Of a DNA stretch of 64,000 nucleotides, positions 1 through 11,515 are shown in pieces (position 1 is the stretch's first letter; each line of letters opens with the position of its first letter). This DNA comes from Undaria pinnatifida (lineage: Eukaryota > Sar > Phaeophyceae > Laminariales > Alariaceae), in assembly GCA_012845835.1 (NCBI GenBank), contig JABAKD010000029.1, forward strand, positions 10,480,338-10,544,337, in the 5' to 3' direction. The translations under genes and the position numbers were made by a program. The notes beneath the pieces are model-generated. The model did not search any database and was not told the origin of the DNA. It worked only from the letters and a program-made list of their open reading frames with translations.

Positions 1-1366
1 ATAAGCACTCAAGAACTAACCTCATTGCCGATGACTGCCGTCGGTTTTTTTTCCTACTTGGGAAAACAAGCCTCGTCGCTTGCAAAACGAGGCCGTTTTT
101 TTGTTTTTCGTTGCCTCTTTAAGAAACAAGTATTTTCATACTGAGCCGTCTTGTTTCTTTGTTCGAAAAAGCATCCTCCATGAGTAATACGTATTAGCGG
201 GGTGCGAGCAGGGGTGCCTTCGTTTACTGCTATGGCGTTCGTTGGTCGGTTCGTTCTTGAGCTCGGTTGTTCGTCTGTGCATGACAATCCCAGTACGAGA
301 CCTGTAGATGGCCGATTCAGACCAATGCCGTGTCCACAGAGTCGAACAGTTTTTTAGCTACTCGCAGAGCAAGTTTCGACTAGAGTCTAGGGCCGTCTCG
401 AGCAGACCGCAGTGGGCGCGCTACTCGAACAGTATTCATAGTTAACTCTACTCACGTTGGTTGGGGCACACTTGTTGGAGTTATTAATAGTACGGGATCA
501 TTTTTTGAGGAGTAAAGGGGTCAAGGGACCGGCTTCGGCACTGCTGTGTACTTCCGGAAGAGATGGAGAATGTAATATAGCAGTAACGCACGAAGGACCG
601 CTCTCTTTTTCCTCGCTCACGTCTTCCTGACAACTAGGAACACACTGGCATTTCGGGGTTAAAGGCGGTAGAGTCAGCCAGTCTTGTCGCATCTATACCT
701 TAGTAACGAGGCACATTCGAGTATGACACGCCATCATATTGAATGCCCGTTTTCTAATGTTTTTACTGTAGATGAAAGGATGGGTTCTCTTGTATGTCCA
801 ATAATGTCGGAACAAAATTCCGGATTCGCCTGCCGTTATAGTGTTGCACCCCTCAATCGTAGCTTGTAACCCCCCCCTTTTATCCCTTGCATCCTCTTTA
901 CCCGTGACGACTATTAATGTTATACAGCAAGCGGGGTAACGCGAAAACTACTTTGCACACCCAAAGCCTCGCACAAGCATTGTAGTCCTAATATTTTATA
1001 GCTAGCGTTTTGGAGGTGTCGGTTGAACGATAGGGTTAACAGACACACGCTATATCACCCGCCCAAAAAAAGGGCAGACACTCAAACCAACATTTTCATA
1101 GGTACATGGGGTATGCAGACGTGCTGTTTGCGTACCCACGTGTTCAATTGGAAGCGAACCTTCCCTGCATCCAGGCGCCTTGAAAGATGAAAATATCTTT
1201 TCGTATCATACGATTATACTGTCTTTTTGCCGAATCTTGATTGATCTTTCCGTGTTATGATCCGTGTGGCTGTTTGCTACTCTTTGCCCTGCCCTGCCTC
1301 GTCCCGTTCGGTTTCGCTGCGCTTGCCTTCTCTTTTGCCAGCCCTCATCCAACCCCTGCTGCGCAG
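1..1366. other. Region without a supported gene, upstream of the coiled-coil gene
   Basis: No open frame here has both a credible start and splice signals. The last ~75 bases (about 1290-1366) are pyrimidine-rich and end in a CAG at 1364-1366, so they look like the 3' end of an intron before the large exon at 1367. The first exon and promoter of that gene should lie here or left of the window; I could not place them. Confidence 0.5.
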
Positions 1367-4300
1367 AAGTCGGCGACGATTATCTGTCGGGTCTATGGCT
1401 TCTCGGCGGGGGAGGCACCGATGGGCCTGTCGTCGACCTTACCGACAGCGACACCGACGAAATAGTGGTGTCCGACCCGGAGATCAACCAAACCGACACC
1501 AAGCCCATCCTGTCCGCGTCACATCGGGTTGGCTACACGGCTGACAACAATGCTCTGGGGAACGTTCGGAGCACAGTGCCTGACACCGAACGTAGCGCGC
1601 AGTCTGAGGCGAGCAATGTTGTAGACGAGATTGTGGACGCCAACCCGGACCCGATTGTTGATGTTTATCCGGGCCCGATTCCGAACAATGTTCTGGAAGA
1701 ATGCGAGGAAGAGGGTGTCGACGCCAGGGTGTACGCGATGTTCCAGGCTATCGCGGGGGCAGTTGTGGGCGTTAACGGGGAGACCGTTTCTGACGGGTAC
1801 GATGTTGATATTTCAGACCTTAGAAACGGCGCAACTAAGACCCATGATAAGGGCGATTTTGGGGGCGTTGTCGAGGACGCAACTGCCGGAGGTTTGGGGA
1901 ACATGGATGTCTCGGCAGATTCCGGAGGGAGTAGCAATAGGGGCATTGTGCCAGACCTGGTCGAGAATGTTGCCCTCGCGGCTTCTTCTGGGGACGTGGC
2001 CGACTCCAAACAGGCTGACGGCCGTGATGTCGCGCCTGATCCGCTGGAGCCTGCTGCAGTCGTGACTGCTTCGGGTGATGCTATGCGTGATGATGAAGAA
2101 AAGGAGAAGGCCCAGCCCACCTTGGCGGGTGCCATGAAACAGCTTGGCGCCCTTACGGATGGGCTAGAAGAGTGCCAGGTGCAGGCAGGAACGTTGGGCG
2201 AAACGCTCCGCATCCTCGCAGCCGAGAAGAAAAGGGAGAAGAAAGGGGGGGGGGGAGAGGAAGTAGAGGGAGAGGACGAGGAGGAAGTGCAGAACCGTCG
2301 AGTGGGTGGTCGTGGCGCAAACAAAAAATCACACCCGCGTTCCCCCTCCCACGGAAGGCTCGATCGTGTAGCGGCCGCGGCGGCGGGGGCAGAGGAGGGG
2401 GCGTCGGCGGGGGCATCGGCGGGGGCGTCGGCGGGAGAATCGGCGGGAGCATCGGCTGGGGAAGCAGCAGGAGAAGCAGCGGCCTTGTCGGTGTTAGTAG
2501 CGGCAGCCGCGGCCGAGGCGAGAGCGGTGTCGGCCGAGGCCAGAGCGGTGGTAGCAGAGGAAGCCTTGGCAGCGGTGGAGGCATCCGCGATGACGGTTTC
2601 GGCGGCTTCGGCCAAGACGGCGACTGCAACAGCGGCGGAGGCCGCAGTGGGATCAGAATTGGTTTCGACCGCAGAGGCGACCGCGATGGAGGATAACGCA
2701 GCGGCGAGAAGGGTCGTCAATGATGCCGACAAAGCCGTTCGGAGGTCTCGTGGCTTCCTCCTGCTGGAGGCGATAATTTGCCGTCGACACGAACGTGAAA
2801 CCTTTGCAGCATTTAGGATGATGAGGCGCGCTGCTTCGACAGCTGTGGAAGAAGAATTGGCGATAAAAACACCGACAGCGGTGGCAGATACAGAGACAGA
2901 GGCAGAGGCAGCAGCGCTGGAGGGGGCGGTGGCAAAAGAACGTGAAACGTCGGAGAAAATTGCAGAGGAGGCTAACGTATCGGGGGACGAAATTGTAGTG
3001 ACGGCTAAGGCGGTGGCGCATGCGGCAGCGGCAGCGACCATGAAGGAAGCAGCAGCGGCAGCGGCGGCTGTGGCGGTGGAAGCAGGGGCGAAGGAAGCCG
3101 CGGCGGTAGCTATGGTGGCCAAGGCGGAGGTGGAAGCGGCAGCAGTGGTAAAAGCGGCGGCCGAGGAGAGAGAGGAGGCCAACAAACTCCTAGCGGAGGC
3201 AAAATTGAAGGCGGAGGGGGTCGAGGTGTCGGCTAGCGCGATGGCAAAAGCAGCAGCGGCGGCGACAGCCGACAAAGAAGCGGCGGCAGCGGCGTTGGCA
3301 TCCGCGGTGAGGAAAGAAGCCGCGGCGGTGGAGACGGTGGCTAAAGCTGCGGGAGAAGCAGCAGCGGAGGCAGCAGCGATGAAAACGCGGGTAAAGGACG
3401 CTGAATGTGCGAGGGTGGTGGCGGAGGCATCCGCGGCGAAAGCTCTAGAGGAGAAGAACGCCCAGTCAGAGCGCCATCGAGTCGTTTTGCGTGAGACTAA
3501 GAAATCTATGCAAGTGTTCTATAGACGGAAGATGTCCGCTCTGAAGGCGGAGGTCCTTACACTACGGAGAGCCGCCGCGGTTGCTGCGAGGCGGGAGAGG
3601 GAGAGGGAGGAGGAAAGACAGAAGGATATGGCGACGACGGTGCAGTTCTCTCGCGGCAGAGCTGCTCCGGCTGACCACCGTGTCGATTTCGGAGGGAAGG
3701 GCGCGGAGGTGGGGTGGAGGGAAGATATGAAGAACGTTGGACAGCAAAGCGTCCATGGGGAGAAGGGGGATCAGGAGGTGGTGGGGGAGGAGGAGGGGCG
3801 GCAGACAGGGAGGGTTGGTCTGGTGGTAGAAACGTTGGGGTCAGAGCACGAGAACGTCCAAGGGGAGGAGAAGGAGGATCAGGAGGTGGTGAGGGAGGGG
3901 AAGGTAGGCGGAGAGGAACGGGACACAGGGAGGGTGGGACTGGTGGTAGAGAAATTGGGATCAGAGCGCGAGACAAGGGCGGAAGAGAGCATCGTGACCT
4001 CGGAGAATGCCGCATTTGAGCAGCGGGCCGGCATGGCTGGGATGGCGCGGGAGGTGAGAAAGTTGGAGCCCTCTACGGTAAAGATGATTACGTAGACGTG
4101 TTTTTGTAGCCAGGGATGTAATGCCGCTTGCTCTGATGACTTGGAAGAGGACGCGCCAGTAATGAGGATTTTATACGCGCAATGTGGTCTACATTGGGTC
4201 GTGCGTATGTCGCGCCGTGCCGTACCTTGCTTTGTCGTGTTTTATCATCTGGACGGACGTGACCTTGGTAGTACCGCGATTGCCGGGTTTGACGATTCTA

Positions 4301-7300
4301 CTTTTATCTCTTTTGCGCCGAAATTGGTATCCCATATACACAAAATAATCAACCTGCCGCGATAAGCTAAAAATAGTACCCCCACCCCCCCCGCCGCCAT
4401 CGCCCCCGTTCCAACGCTCGCTTTGTCCCTTTTGCTTTCCATCTTATATTGCTGCTGCTACTACTACTGTTTGTAGAAAGCTGCGACCAACGCGCTGGGC
4501 ACCACCGCCGCCCCCTCTGCCCCCGTCGTCGCCACCCGCTCCGCCCCACCTCTCCACGCCGTCACCATCCGGGCCCCCGCTGCGCCTACCCCTGCTAGCA
4601 CCGTTGGCCTCGGTACCCCCGCCGCCGCTGCCGCCGCCGCTACATATCTTGCCGATGCGCCTGTCCCCCCGGTCGACGTGAGCTGGTGAGTGAGATTGCC
4701 ACAAGAGTGAAGGGGAGACGGGGGAGGGGAGGGTTAGGCGGGCAGCGGCGTTTATCGTGTATCCCTTGGCCTCTTTCCATGTGATGGGGGAGGTTGTCGC
4801 CAGTATATAGGAAACAGCGTTTTGCATCACGGCATATATTGATTTGAATGCAATGACTGAAACCTGAGATATGGCGAAAGTGTGTCCCGGATCAGACTAT
4901 TTTGTTGTACCGTGATCGCAAATTAAGCCGTGCGCTTCGTCCCTTCGGGACTTCCAGGGGAAAAATGCCCAAATATAACGACGAATACAAAAACTTTAGC
5001 CATATTATACGAAGCAGCCCGAGCTTTGGAGGTAGGAAATGTGTCGGGACTGCTATACATGTAGTAAGGATCTGTACGGTACGTGCTCAAGCAGCATGGG
5101 GGTACTCGTACCGCTATACGTTCTTCCTAAGCTGTTGATACGATCGTGCTCGTAGTTTTATGGTCACGATATAATACATGGGTCCGGGAAGGGTCAATTA
5201 TACAATCGCTATTTTCACCTAGAAAACGCTTCGGAAAGTCTCTACCGATTGAAAATTGCACTTTACCTCTTGACAACTAGTTTATGGAAAAAACACTTGA
5301 TAATAGTATTGGCAGGGGTTCGGGGGCTCTTAAGGGGTTGAGCTGGTTGTTGAACGCTTTGATACAAAGCAATCGATACTGAAAACACGGCTCTTCTTAG
5401 CGTACTTGAAAACACTTTTCAAACTAAAAGACCAACGCTAGGTTCAGCACAACGAAAGAAAAGCAAAACGCAGCCGTTAAGAAAAGGAAATGTACACCAT
5501 GGAATACAACATAACTACACATTATATAGAAATTTAACACCAACACGAAGACTCGATGCCATTGCTCGTAGTGTTGGCTAGCACTGTGTGATATACGCGC
5601 TACTGCATGTGCCCTCAAATTTTTCCGACGCCGCTTCCTGTACCATATTTGAAGCCATTGCTCGTCGCCTTTTCCGACCATCTCCTCAGGGCTCACAGTA
5701 TCCCCTTGATACCCAACCGCTACCCCCCCCCACACCCTCCCCCCTCCCTCGCCCTCTCCCCTCCTTCCCTCTGACCCTCCCCCCCCCCCCCACCACTTAT
5801 CTCCTCCCCCGCCCTCTCCCCTCCTCCCTCTATCCCCTGCCTCGCTCCCGCCTCTCCTCGCCTCTACCCACCTCCGCTCCCTCGAAAACAACAACGTAAA
5901 CACCTATCAGGGCGCCGAACCTGGCGAGACAGGGCAACCGGTACCACAACTACGGTACACCAGAGTCGGTCGTGGGGATGTCCATTGATACACCAGAGTC
6001 AGGGAAGGACATGGGGAGATACCTGGAGCGGAGCGTGATGGCCATGGCTCCGTCAAACATGGAGGGCGTCTTTGCGCCAAATGAGAGCTCGATCGGGGGT
6101 GAGAAAACGAGGAAGGGGCCAGGCGTGGGGGGGGGGTGGGGGAGTGGGAGGAGAGTGAAGGGAAGAGGCGGAGGGGGGGAGGTAAAGAGAGGTGGGGTGG
6201 AGTCACGGAGGGGAAAGACAGATGAGTGGGGACTAGAGAGGGAGGGGAGAGGGCGGGAGGGGCTGGGAGCGGGAGATGGAGAACAGTGGGAAGAGGGGGG
6301 GAGGGAGGGAGAGAGGGGTGGGAAGGAGGTGGGGGTGGCAGATAGGAAGGGGAGAGGGAGAGAGAGGCTGGAAGTGGGAGGAGCGAGCGAATAGGGAATG
6401 GAGAGGGGAGGTGGAAAATTAATAGGGGAGGGGAGGAGGGGGGGGGGGAAACAGGGAATGAGAGGGAAGGGGGGGGGGCAGGGGTGAGGAGGGGGGAGAG
6501 AGGGAGGGATATGAGGGGGGAGGGCGCACTTTGTTGTTGAGTGCCTTGGCCATTTGATCATGGGCCACGTATCCAATTCGAGACTGTGGGGAAGGAGGGG
6601 AAGGAGGGGGGAGAGGGGGGAGGGGAGAGGAAGCGGAAGGAGGGATTGGGGGGGGAGAGAAATATTGGGTGGGGGGGGAGAGGGAGAGACAGACTGGCAG
6701 GGGGGGACGGGGAAGGGGAAGCGGGGGGGTGGATGGGAGAGGAAGGGGTAGGGCGGGGACAGGGGAAGGTAGGAATGGAGAGGAGGGCGGGAAAAGGAAG
6801 GAGAGGGGGGGGGGGAGGAAGAGGGACATGGGGGGGGAGGGGGGAGAGCGTGAGGGACAGGGGGGATGGAGAAGGGAGGGTGTGTGCTGCGTTAGCTCGT
6901 TCGCGTAGCTGTAGCTGATAACACTGTCTTTTACTTGGCGGAATGCGTAGAGAAAATGTTACTCTCTGTCTGCTTCTACCGTTGATCACTTTTGGCTACG
7001 ACGCACAAGACATGCAGCCATCCCCCCCCTCTCTTCCTGATCATCCATCGCAAAACGTTAACGCCCCGCCCCCGCCCTCCATTCCCCTCCCCGTTCCCCT
7101 TCCCCTTCCCCTTCCCCTTCCCGCAGCAGAAGCCATGCACGCTAGAGGTACTGCAGCTGCTATGTTGACGGCGGATGGGAACGAAGAATCTATAGACACC
7201 AATGCGTCGATCAGAGAGTACCGCGTTAGCATAGAGGAGGACGACGGGCGCGAGGGCTTAAGGACTCCTGCTACGATGGCGGAGGAGGCCGAGGCGGCGG

Positions 7301-9805
7301 GGGTCGATGTGAGGTCTTTTGTGGCGATGGACGGGGAAAGAATCGGAGGTGCTGGAGGTGAGGAGGGAAGTGTTGGCGTTGGAAAGGGTATTGTTGTAGT
7401 CAGTGTTTGCATTTTTATGAGGCAAGAACGGGGGAGAGAAGCAACCAAGGCCGTTTTTTGCCTTTTGTTTTTGAAGCAAAAAATTCGTCCTCTTCATTGC
7501 GGAGTGTGTGCAGGATTCCACTGTTGAATAAGTTTGTAAAATTGTGTACGAGTACGAGCGCGAGTTGTACATCGTCCCCGACGGTCTAGTGGTCAACGTC
7601 GCACATGTCGTTTGTACGAGTTTTGGCTCCCTTCATGGCCTTGCTTTGGTCAGAAAACGGACACGTGTATCGCACCTACCGTAGCGTGTGTGGAGTTCGT
7701 TACGAGTTAAAAATCGTGAATAAAACGGTAGACCTTCTTGTCGTAAATATTGAAGGCATGGGGTGGAGGAGTGCCTGCTAAGTGACCCCGGTTCTGTGTT
7801 ACGAAAAGGAAGGGAGCTGAAGAAAGGCAGCCAAGAAAACAGCTAGGAGGAAAACTGTACTTATGACATGATACGTTTAGTACGTAATAAAAAAGTACTG
7901 TGCTATTCGTTTTGTGCTGTCTGACAAAATGTGAAGCACCTTTCTTGATACGTTCCTTGCATTTTGATGCATTTGTTTTCCCCATACATATTTCCTTCCG
8001 TCGTGTATTCTCTCCTTCCTACCTACCGTCCTTCCTCCCTTTTTTCCTCGCTTTTTCTTTGAATTTATCAGTTTGTCCATATTACAATATACATTTCTAA
8101 TCATGCAGATTATCCATCTGCCCACCTATTTCGAATATATTGAGACTCTACCTATTATTGATCTGCACGCACTTCTTTAACGTAACCGATCTATCTATTG
8201 GGGCTCATGTACAGTTTACAAACGACGAGCACGGGCCTGTCTATCGTATCGTGCAACCCTACACCAGCAAAATTGTCACCATGTCGCACGGGTGCAGCAC
8301 TGCTCCTTGCACCATACTTCGGACACATCTCTTATCCCATCGACCCGGGGTTGTTCGTGTGGTCGTATGCTCTAATCAGTCATTTTTTTACTCGACCAGG
8401 TTTCCCTCTGAAGGCCAAGAGGTGTAAGAGCTAAGTTAGTTGACTACCGCATGGTCCTAACTTCTGGCTTTCTTCTGTTTTGTCGCACCCTCTGTGTACG
8501 CGCACGCGTTTTCTCTAAACTGTTGCGTGCGTGGTGCGTGTGTTTCCTCGAAAGAGCTGTCCGAGGCTGTGATCGAGGCCAACCCAGGCTGGGTGCGGCT
8601 TGCGGGCCGCTTCGGTGAGGTGGGGCGTGCGCTGGACGCCGCCGCGGATAACAGCACCAACATCAACACCAACGCCAATAACGCCAACACCAACACCAAC
8701 ACCAGAATCTACAACACCAACTCCGACGTTTACACCAACGCGAACGCCGACACCCACATCTACGCTAACGCCAGCATTACCGCGAGCCCAAACCCTTTCG
8801 ACGACTCCTACAGGGTCGGCATCGCCCATGCCCACGGTGGTGTCTCCGACGCCATCTATTTCCCCGACCTCATCACTTTCGATAACGACAGCGCGGAGGA
8901 GGAGACGAAGGAGACGAACTCCTACGACACCATCACCCACAACGACAACGAAAACGATGTGCCCGACCTAATCACTTTCGACGATGAAAGCGAGGGGAGG
9001 GAGGCAACACACGCGGTTGGATTGACAGCCGTTACGGGGAGCCCGGGGTGGGAAGGGTGGGGAGAATCGGACGGCGGTGTGCGCGGCAGGAATGGAGCTG
9101 GCAACGTCCCGCCCGGACCCGTCGGCATCCCGTCTGCTGTCGGCACTGGGTACGATGCCCCCCGCCCCTCTCGTGTCAACGCCCCACCCGGACTCGGCGC
9201 CCCCTTTGTAGACGGTGCCGGGTTCGGTGCTGTTGTCGACACCGCCCCTAGGGCCGCTGCGTTATCGTTCGCGGGAGACTCATATCGGGGAAGTTCGTTC
9301 GTCAGAGGCGCTGGGGGTGGGGGTGGACGTGGTGGTGGTGATGGTGGTGGATGGGTTGGATGGGGCGGTCCTGGTGCTGCTAACGGTGGATTGAGCACGT
9401 GGGGTGTAGGTGGTGGTGGGGGTGGCAGTGTGGGTGGTGGTGATGGTCTTCTCGCTGCATGGCAGGGGCAGACTTCGGGGACGCAGCTAGAGTCGTCCCG
9501 ACGGGTCGAGGCTTCGAGGGCTACAGCGACCGACCGCATCCCGTGGTGAGTGAGGTCAGGCGGGATTTGTGTTTATTTTTGTTGCTACTGTTGTTGTTGT
9601 TGCTGCTGTTGCTGTCGTTACTAGCTGTCGTTGTTAGATCTGTTTTCGGTTTCTTTTCAATTGCATACTTTCATGTTTTCAAAGTACCGCTGTATTGGTA
9701 GTATTAATGTCGTTAAGGTTAAAATATTGCCACCACAGGATTATCATTACTATGGCTGCCATCCGACAAAGTGCAGCGTGGGCGCCATTGACAAAAAAAA
9801 CTTGA
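1367..9805 (+). CDS. Large Ala-rich coiled-coil / low-complexity protein with endocytic-type short motifs (5' end unresolved)
   Basis: Proposed exons are 1367-4053 (or to 4077), 4477-4685, 5911-6098, 7127-7357 (or to 7387), 8555-9545 and 9739-9805 (TGA). Every junction has AG/GT borders and the phases match throughout (0, 2, 1, 1, 2), giving at least 1,457 residues. The apparent start at 1264 is GTG, not ATG, so exon 1 probably begins at the acceptor before 1367. Visible features, in order: an acidic VVDLTDSDTDE stretch resembling a SUMO-interacting motif; a long Ala/Glu/Lys-rich region likely to form coiled coil; an internal ~38-residue repeat; a Pro/Ala-rich exon 2; an Asn-Thr repeat; one NPF tripeptide (8791-8799); two LITFD motifs (8869-8883, 8968-8982); and a Gly-rich tail. 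NPF and L-hydrophobic-x-hydrophobic-acid motifs are known EH-domain and clathrin-box ligands, so an endocytic adaptor role is possible. No catalytic domain is seen and I do not recognise the family. Introns 3 and 4 are extremely strand-biased. Confidence 0.7.
3745..3975 (+). repeat. Imperfect two-copy tandem repeat inside coding exon 1
   Basis: Two adjacent segments of ~115 bp each encode a DQEVV core followed by TGRVGLVVE-x-LGSE. The second copy carries a short in-frame insertion. The shared peptide pattern, kept in frame, supports this frame being translated. It is a coding minisatellite and may vary in copy number between individuals. Confidence 0.75.
5697..5880 (+). repeat. Polypyrimidine (C/T) tract at the end of intron 2
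   Basis: About 180 bases are almost only C and T, just upstream of the acceptor used by the exon at 5911. It is far longer than a normal splicing polypyrimidine tract. Its opposite-strand bias to the purine tract at 6.1-6.9 kb means the two could pair as an inverted repeat around the small exon. Confidence 0.8.
6099..6888 (+). repeat. Long polypurine (G/A) tract in the intron after 6098
   Basis: Starting at the GTGAGA donor after 6098, nearly 800 bases are overwhelmingly G and A on the plus strand, interrupted mainly by a mixed segment at about 6525-6590. The long Pro/Ser/Leu-rich minus-strand open frames here are by-products of this composition. Such mirror-like purine tracts can form triplex DNA or R-loops; that is inference. 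Confidence 0.85.
7076..7126 (+). repeat. CCCCTT-type microsatellite forming an intron acceptor
   Basis: A run of CCCCTT-like units ends directly at the CAG acceptor for the exon at 7127. The microsatellite therefore doubles as the splicing pyrimidine tract. Confidence 0.8.
7575..7830 (+). mobile_element. tRNA-derived SINE-like element, copy 1
   Basis: The head around 7578-7634 resembles a degenerate tRNA: an A-box-like GGTCTAGTGGTCAA and, ~35 bases on, a damaged T-arm (GAGTTTTGGCTCCC). The body shares with the 15.3 kb and 29 kb copies the order 'gataaaa', a G-rich segment, then 'tgaccccggttct'. It lies in the intron of the coiled-coil gene, on the same strand. Copies are diverged, so the ends are approximate. 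Confidence 0.5.
9570..9630 (+). repeat. GTT/GCT trinucleotide microsatellite in the last intron
   Basis: A run of TTG/CTG-type triplets just downstream of the GTGAGT donor at 9546. Confidence 0.7.
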
Positions 9806-10117
9806 TATCTTCTTGTTGTACATAACCTCAAAAGTACGAACGACAACCATACCCGATTCGATATTCACATCGTTGAAGCTCATGCCAATGCCGTGCATTG
9901 TCGGACGCTAAATACGAAGCTGAGAAACTGTGGCTAGAGGTACATATTACGCGTATTTTGCACGGAAAAAAAATGGAATTGGCGTAGGACAACCATTCGA
10001 GCCTCCTTGCCCGAAATAGGATTTTCTTGAGTGATTCCTCGAGCTGTATGTGAGTCCCAAATAATTCGAAGACTCTCCTGGTAAAATACGACTTTTCGTA
10101 TGCCCATCCGGACCTAA

Positions 10118-10990
10118 TGTGTCGGTTAACGTCAGTCTCGTCCCTCGACGGACAGCCGTCAAGGAACTCTCTACTAACTAAAGCAAGTATACATAAACGA
10201 TGTTATTTGTCGGCGAGTCTGGCCCTTGACGAAATTACTGCCGCCAAGGAGATTGCCACAATTAAAATCGCATATTAAGTCCCAACTACCAGGTATGTGT
10301 GATGGTTGAGCTCTTGCCACTCTGCCGACGGCCGTCAAAGCACTCCCCACACTAAAACTAATATAGTATGTATCAAACATGTCGGTAGACGGCGCTTTTG
10401 CTCCTCGACGGACTGACGTCAAGGCACTCCATACACAACTTTTGATAGTATATTAACTACCGAATATGTCGGTTGACGGCACTCTTGCTCGTTTGCGGAC
10501 TGCAGTCAAGTAATTCCCCGCACTGAAACTAGTATGATAATCGAATTTATGACGTCGGCTGACGGCACCTCGTGCCCCTTGACGGACTGCCGTCAAGGAA
10601 CTACCTGCGCTAAAAGGCATCATTTAACGTACCGAACACGTGGACTGACGGCAGCCTTGCCCCTTGACGCTACCAGCACTTACCCTAGTACACCAGGGTA
10701 TGATGTACCGAATGTGTCGGTTGACGGCACTCTTGCCGCTTGACGGACTGCCGTCAAGGAACTACCTACGTACACCAAAACAGTTAACAACACATTAGTG
10801 ACATCGAACGATGAAGTCGCGGAGCACCATCTACGGACCGGCGTGCCTACAACACCACGCGACAGGGATATCTGCAGCCAGGGTATTATCGCGTTGAGTC
10901 GCACTTACCCTTATATCTAAGTCGATGGACGGCACTCTCGCCTCTTCGTCCCTTGAACAGACTGCTGCCAAGGAATCCCCCACATTGCAA
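10118..10990 (+). repeat. Minisatellite of ~86-87 bp units with an internal hairpin
   Basis: Units beginning near 'gtcggttgacggcac' occur at about 10122, 10208, 10294, 10380, 10467, 10553, 10640 and 10718, with a further diverged unit near 10919. The spacing is 86-87 bp for most units. Many units contain CTTGACGG then four bases then CCGTCAAG, a perfect 8-bp stem. The units are too diverged to be recent. No coding frame is kept across units. Confidence 0.8.
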
Positions 10991-11131
10991 GTAGTACAAT
11001 AAGCCACGATAAGCTTTGACGGCTCAACGTTAGACCGTCACCCTTTAGCTTTGATCCTTGTGGAATTGTTACCAACCTCGACGCCCCTCGTAACTTGATT
11101 CTTGTCGTTTTTTTACGTACGTACCCCACAG

Positions 11132-11323
11132 GTGAACACGCTTGAAAAGCAGCAGGTGTTCAGGCCAAGAAAGGTGCTTCCTTGCGTAGCGGCGGAGGCA
11201 GAGGTGACGGTGGGGATGGATGGCGGCGGCGATGGTGATCGTGGTGACGTCGCGCACCCGCCACAGGCCGTGTTGCCTCCCCTATGTTTAGCATACCCTC
11301 TGGTGACCTACCAAATACGGTAA
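11132..11323 (+). other. Possible alternative 3'-terminal exon
   Basis: A good acceptor (polypyrimidine then CCACAG at 11126-11131) is followed by 63 open codons to TAA at 11321. A phase-0 join is needed, but the upstream exon ending at 9545 is in phase 2, and a direct join gives an immediate stop. It therefore needs another intermediate exon, or belongs to an unseen transcript, or is spurious. Confidence 0.3.
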
Positions 11324-11515
11324 TAAATGCCACCCAGGATGTTTGTTGTGTGTCACACCCCTGAATATACGACACGAGTGATCAATGATTTCAAATCCTA
11401 AAGCAACCACCCGAATTATTGCCGGGGTACGTTGTAAATCACACCCGTGGAGTATACCACACCGCGTGATACGTGGTTTAGAGCCCCAACACGTTATCAC
11501 CGGGGGGCATGGTAT
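11320..11515 (+). repeat. Two-and-a-bit-copy ~94-bp tandem repeat
   Basis: Two diverged units share the order 'tcacaccc ... atac-acac ... gtgat'. They start near 11322 and 11414, with a partial third near 11498. Confidence 0.55.

Noticed and set aside
80-110. GC-rich hairpin followed by T-run resembling a Rho-independent terminator
   Set aside because: The window is eukaryotic nuclear DNA; a single hairpin plus T-run has no support as a terminator here.
1665-3275. 536-codon minus-strand open frame opposite the coiled-coil exon
   Set aside because: An Ala/Ser mirror of the biased plus-strand composition; it has no splice links, while the plus frame joins in phase to five further exons.
5950-6989. 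Long Pro/Ser/Leu-rich minus-strand frames and Gly/Arg/Glu-rich plus-strand frames
   Set aside because: Products of the polypurine tract, which rarely contains stop codons on the pyrimidine strand; no other coding evidence.
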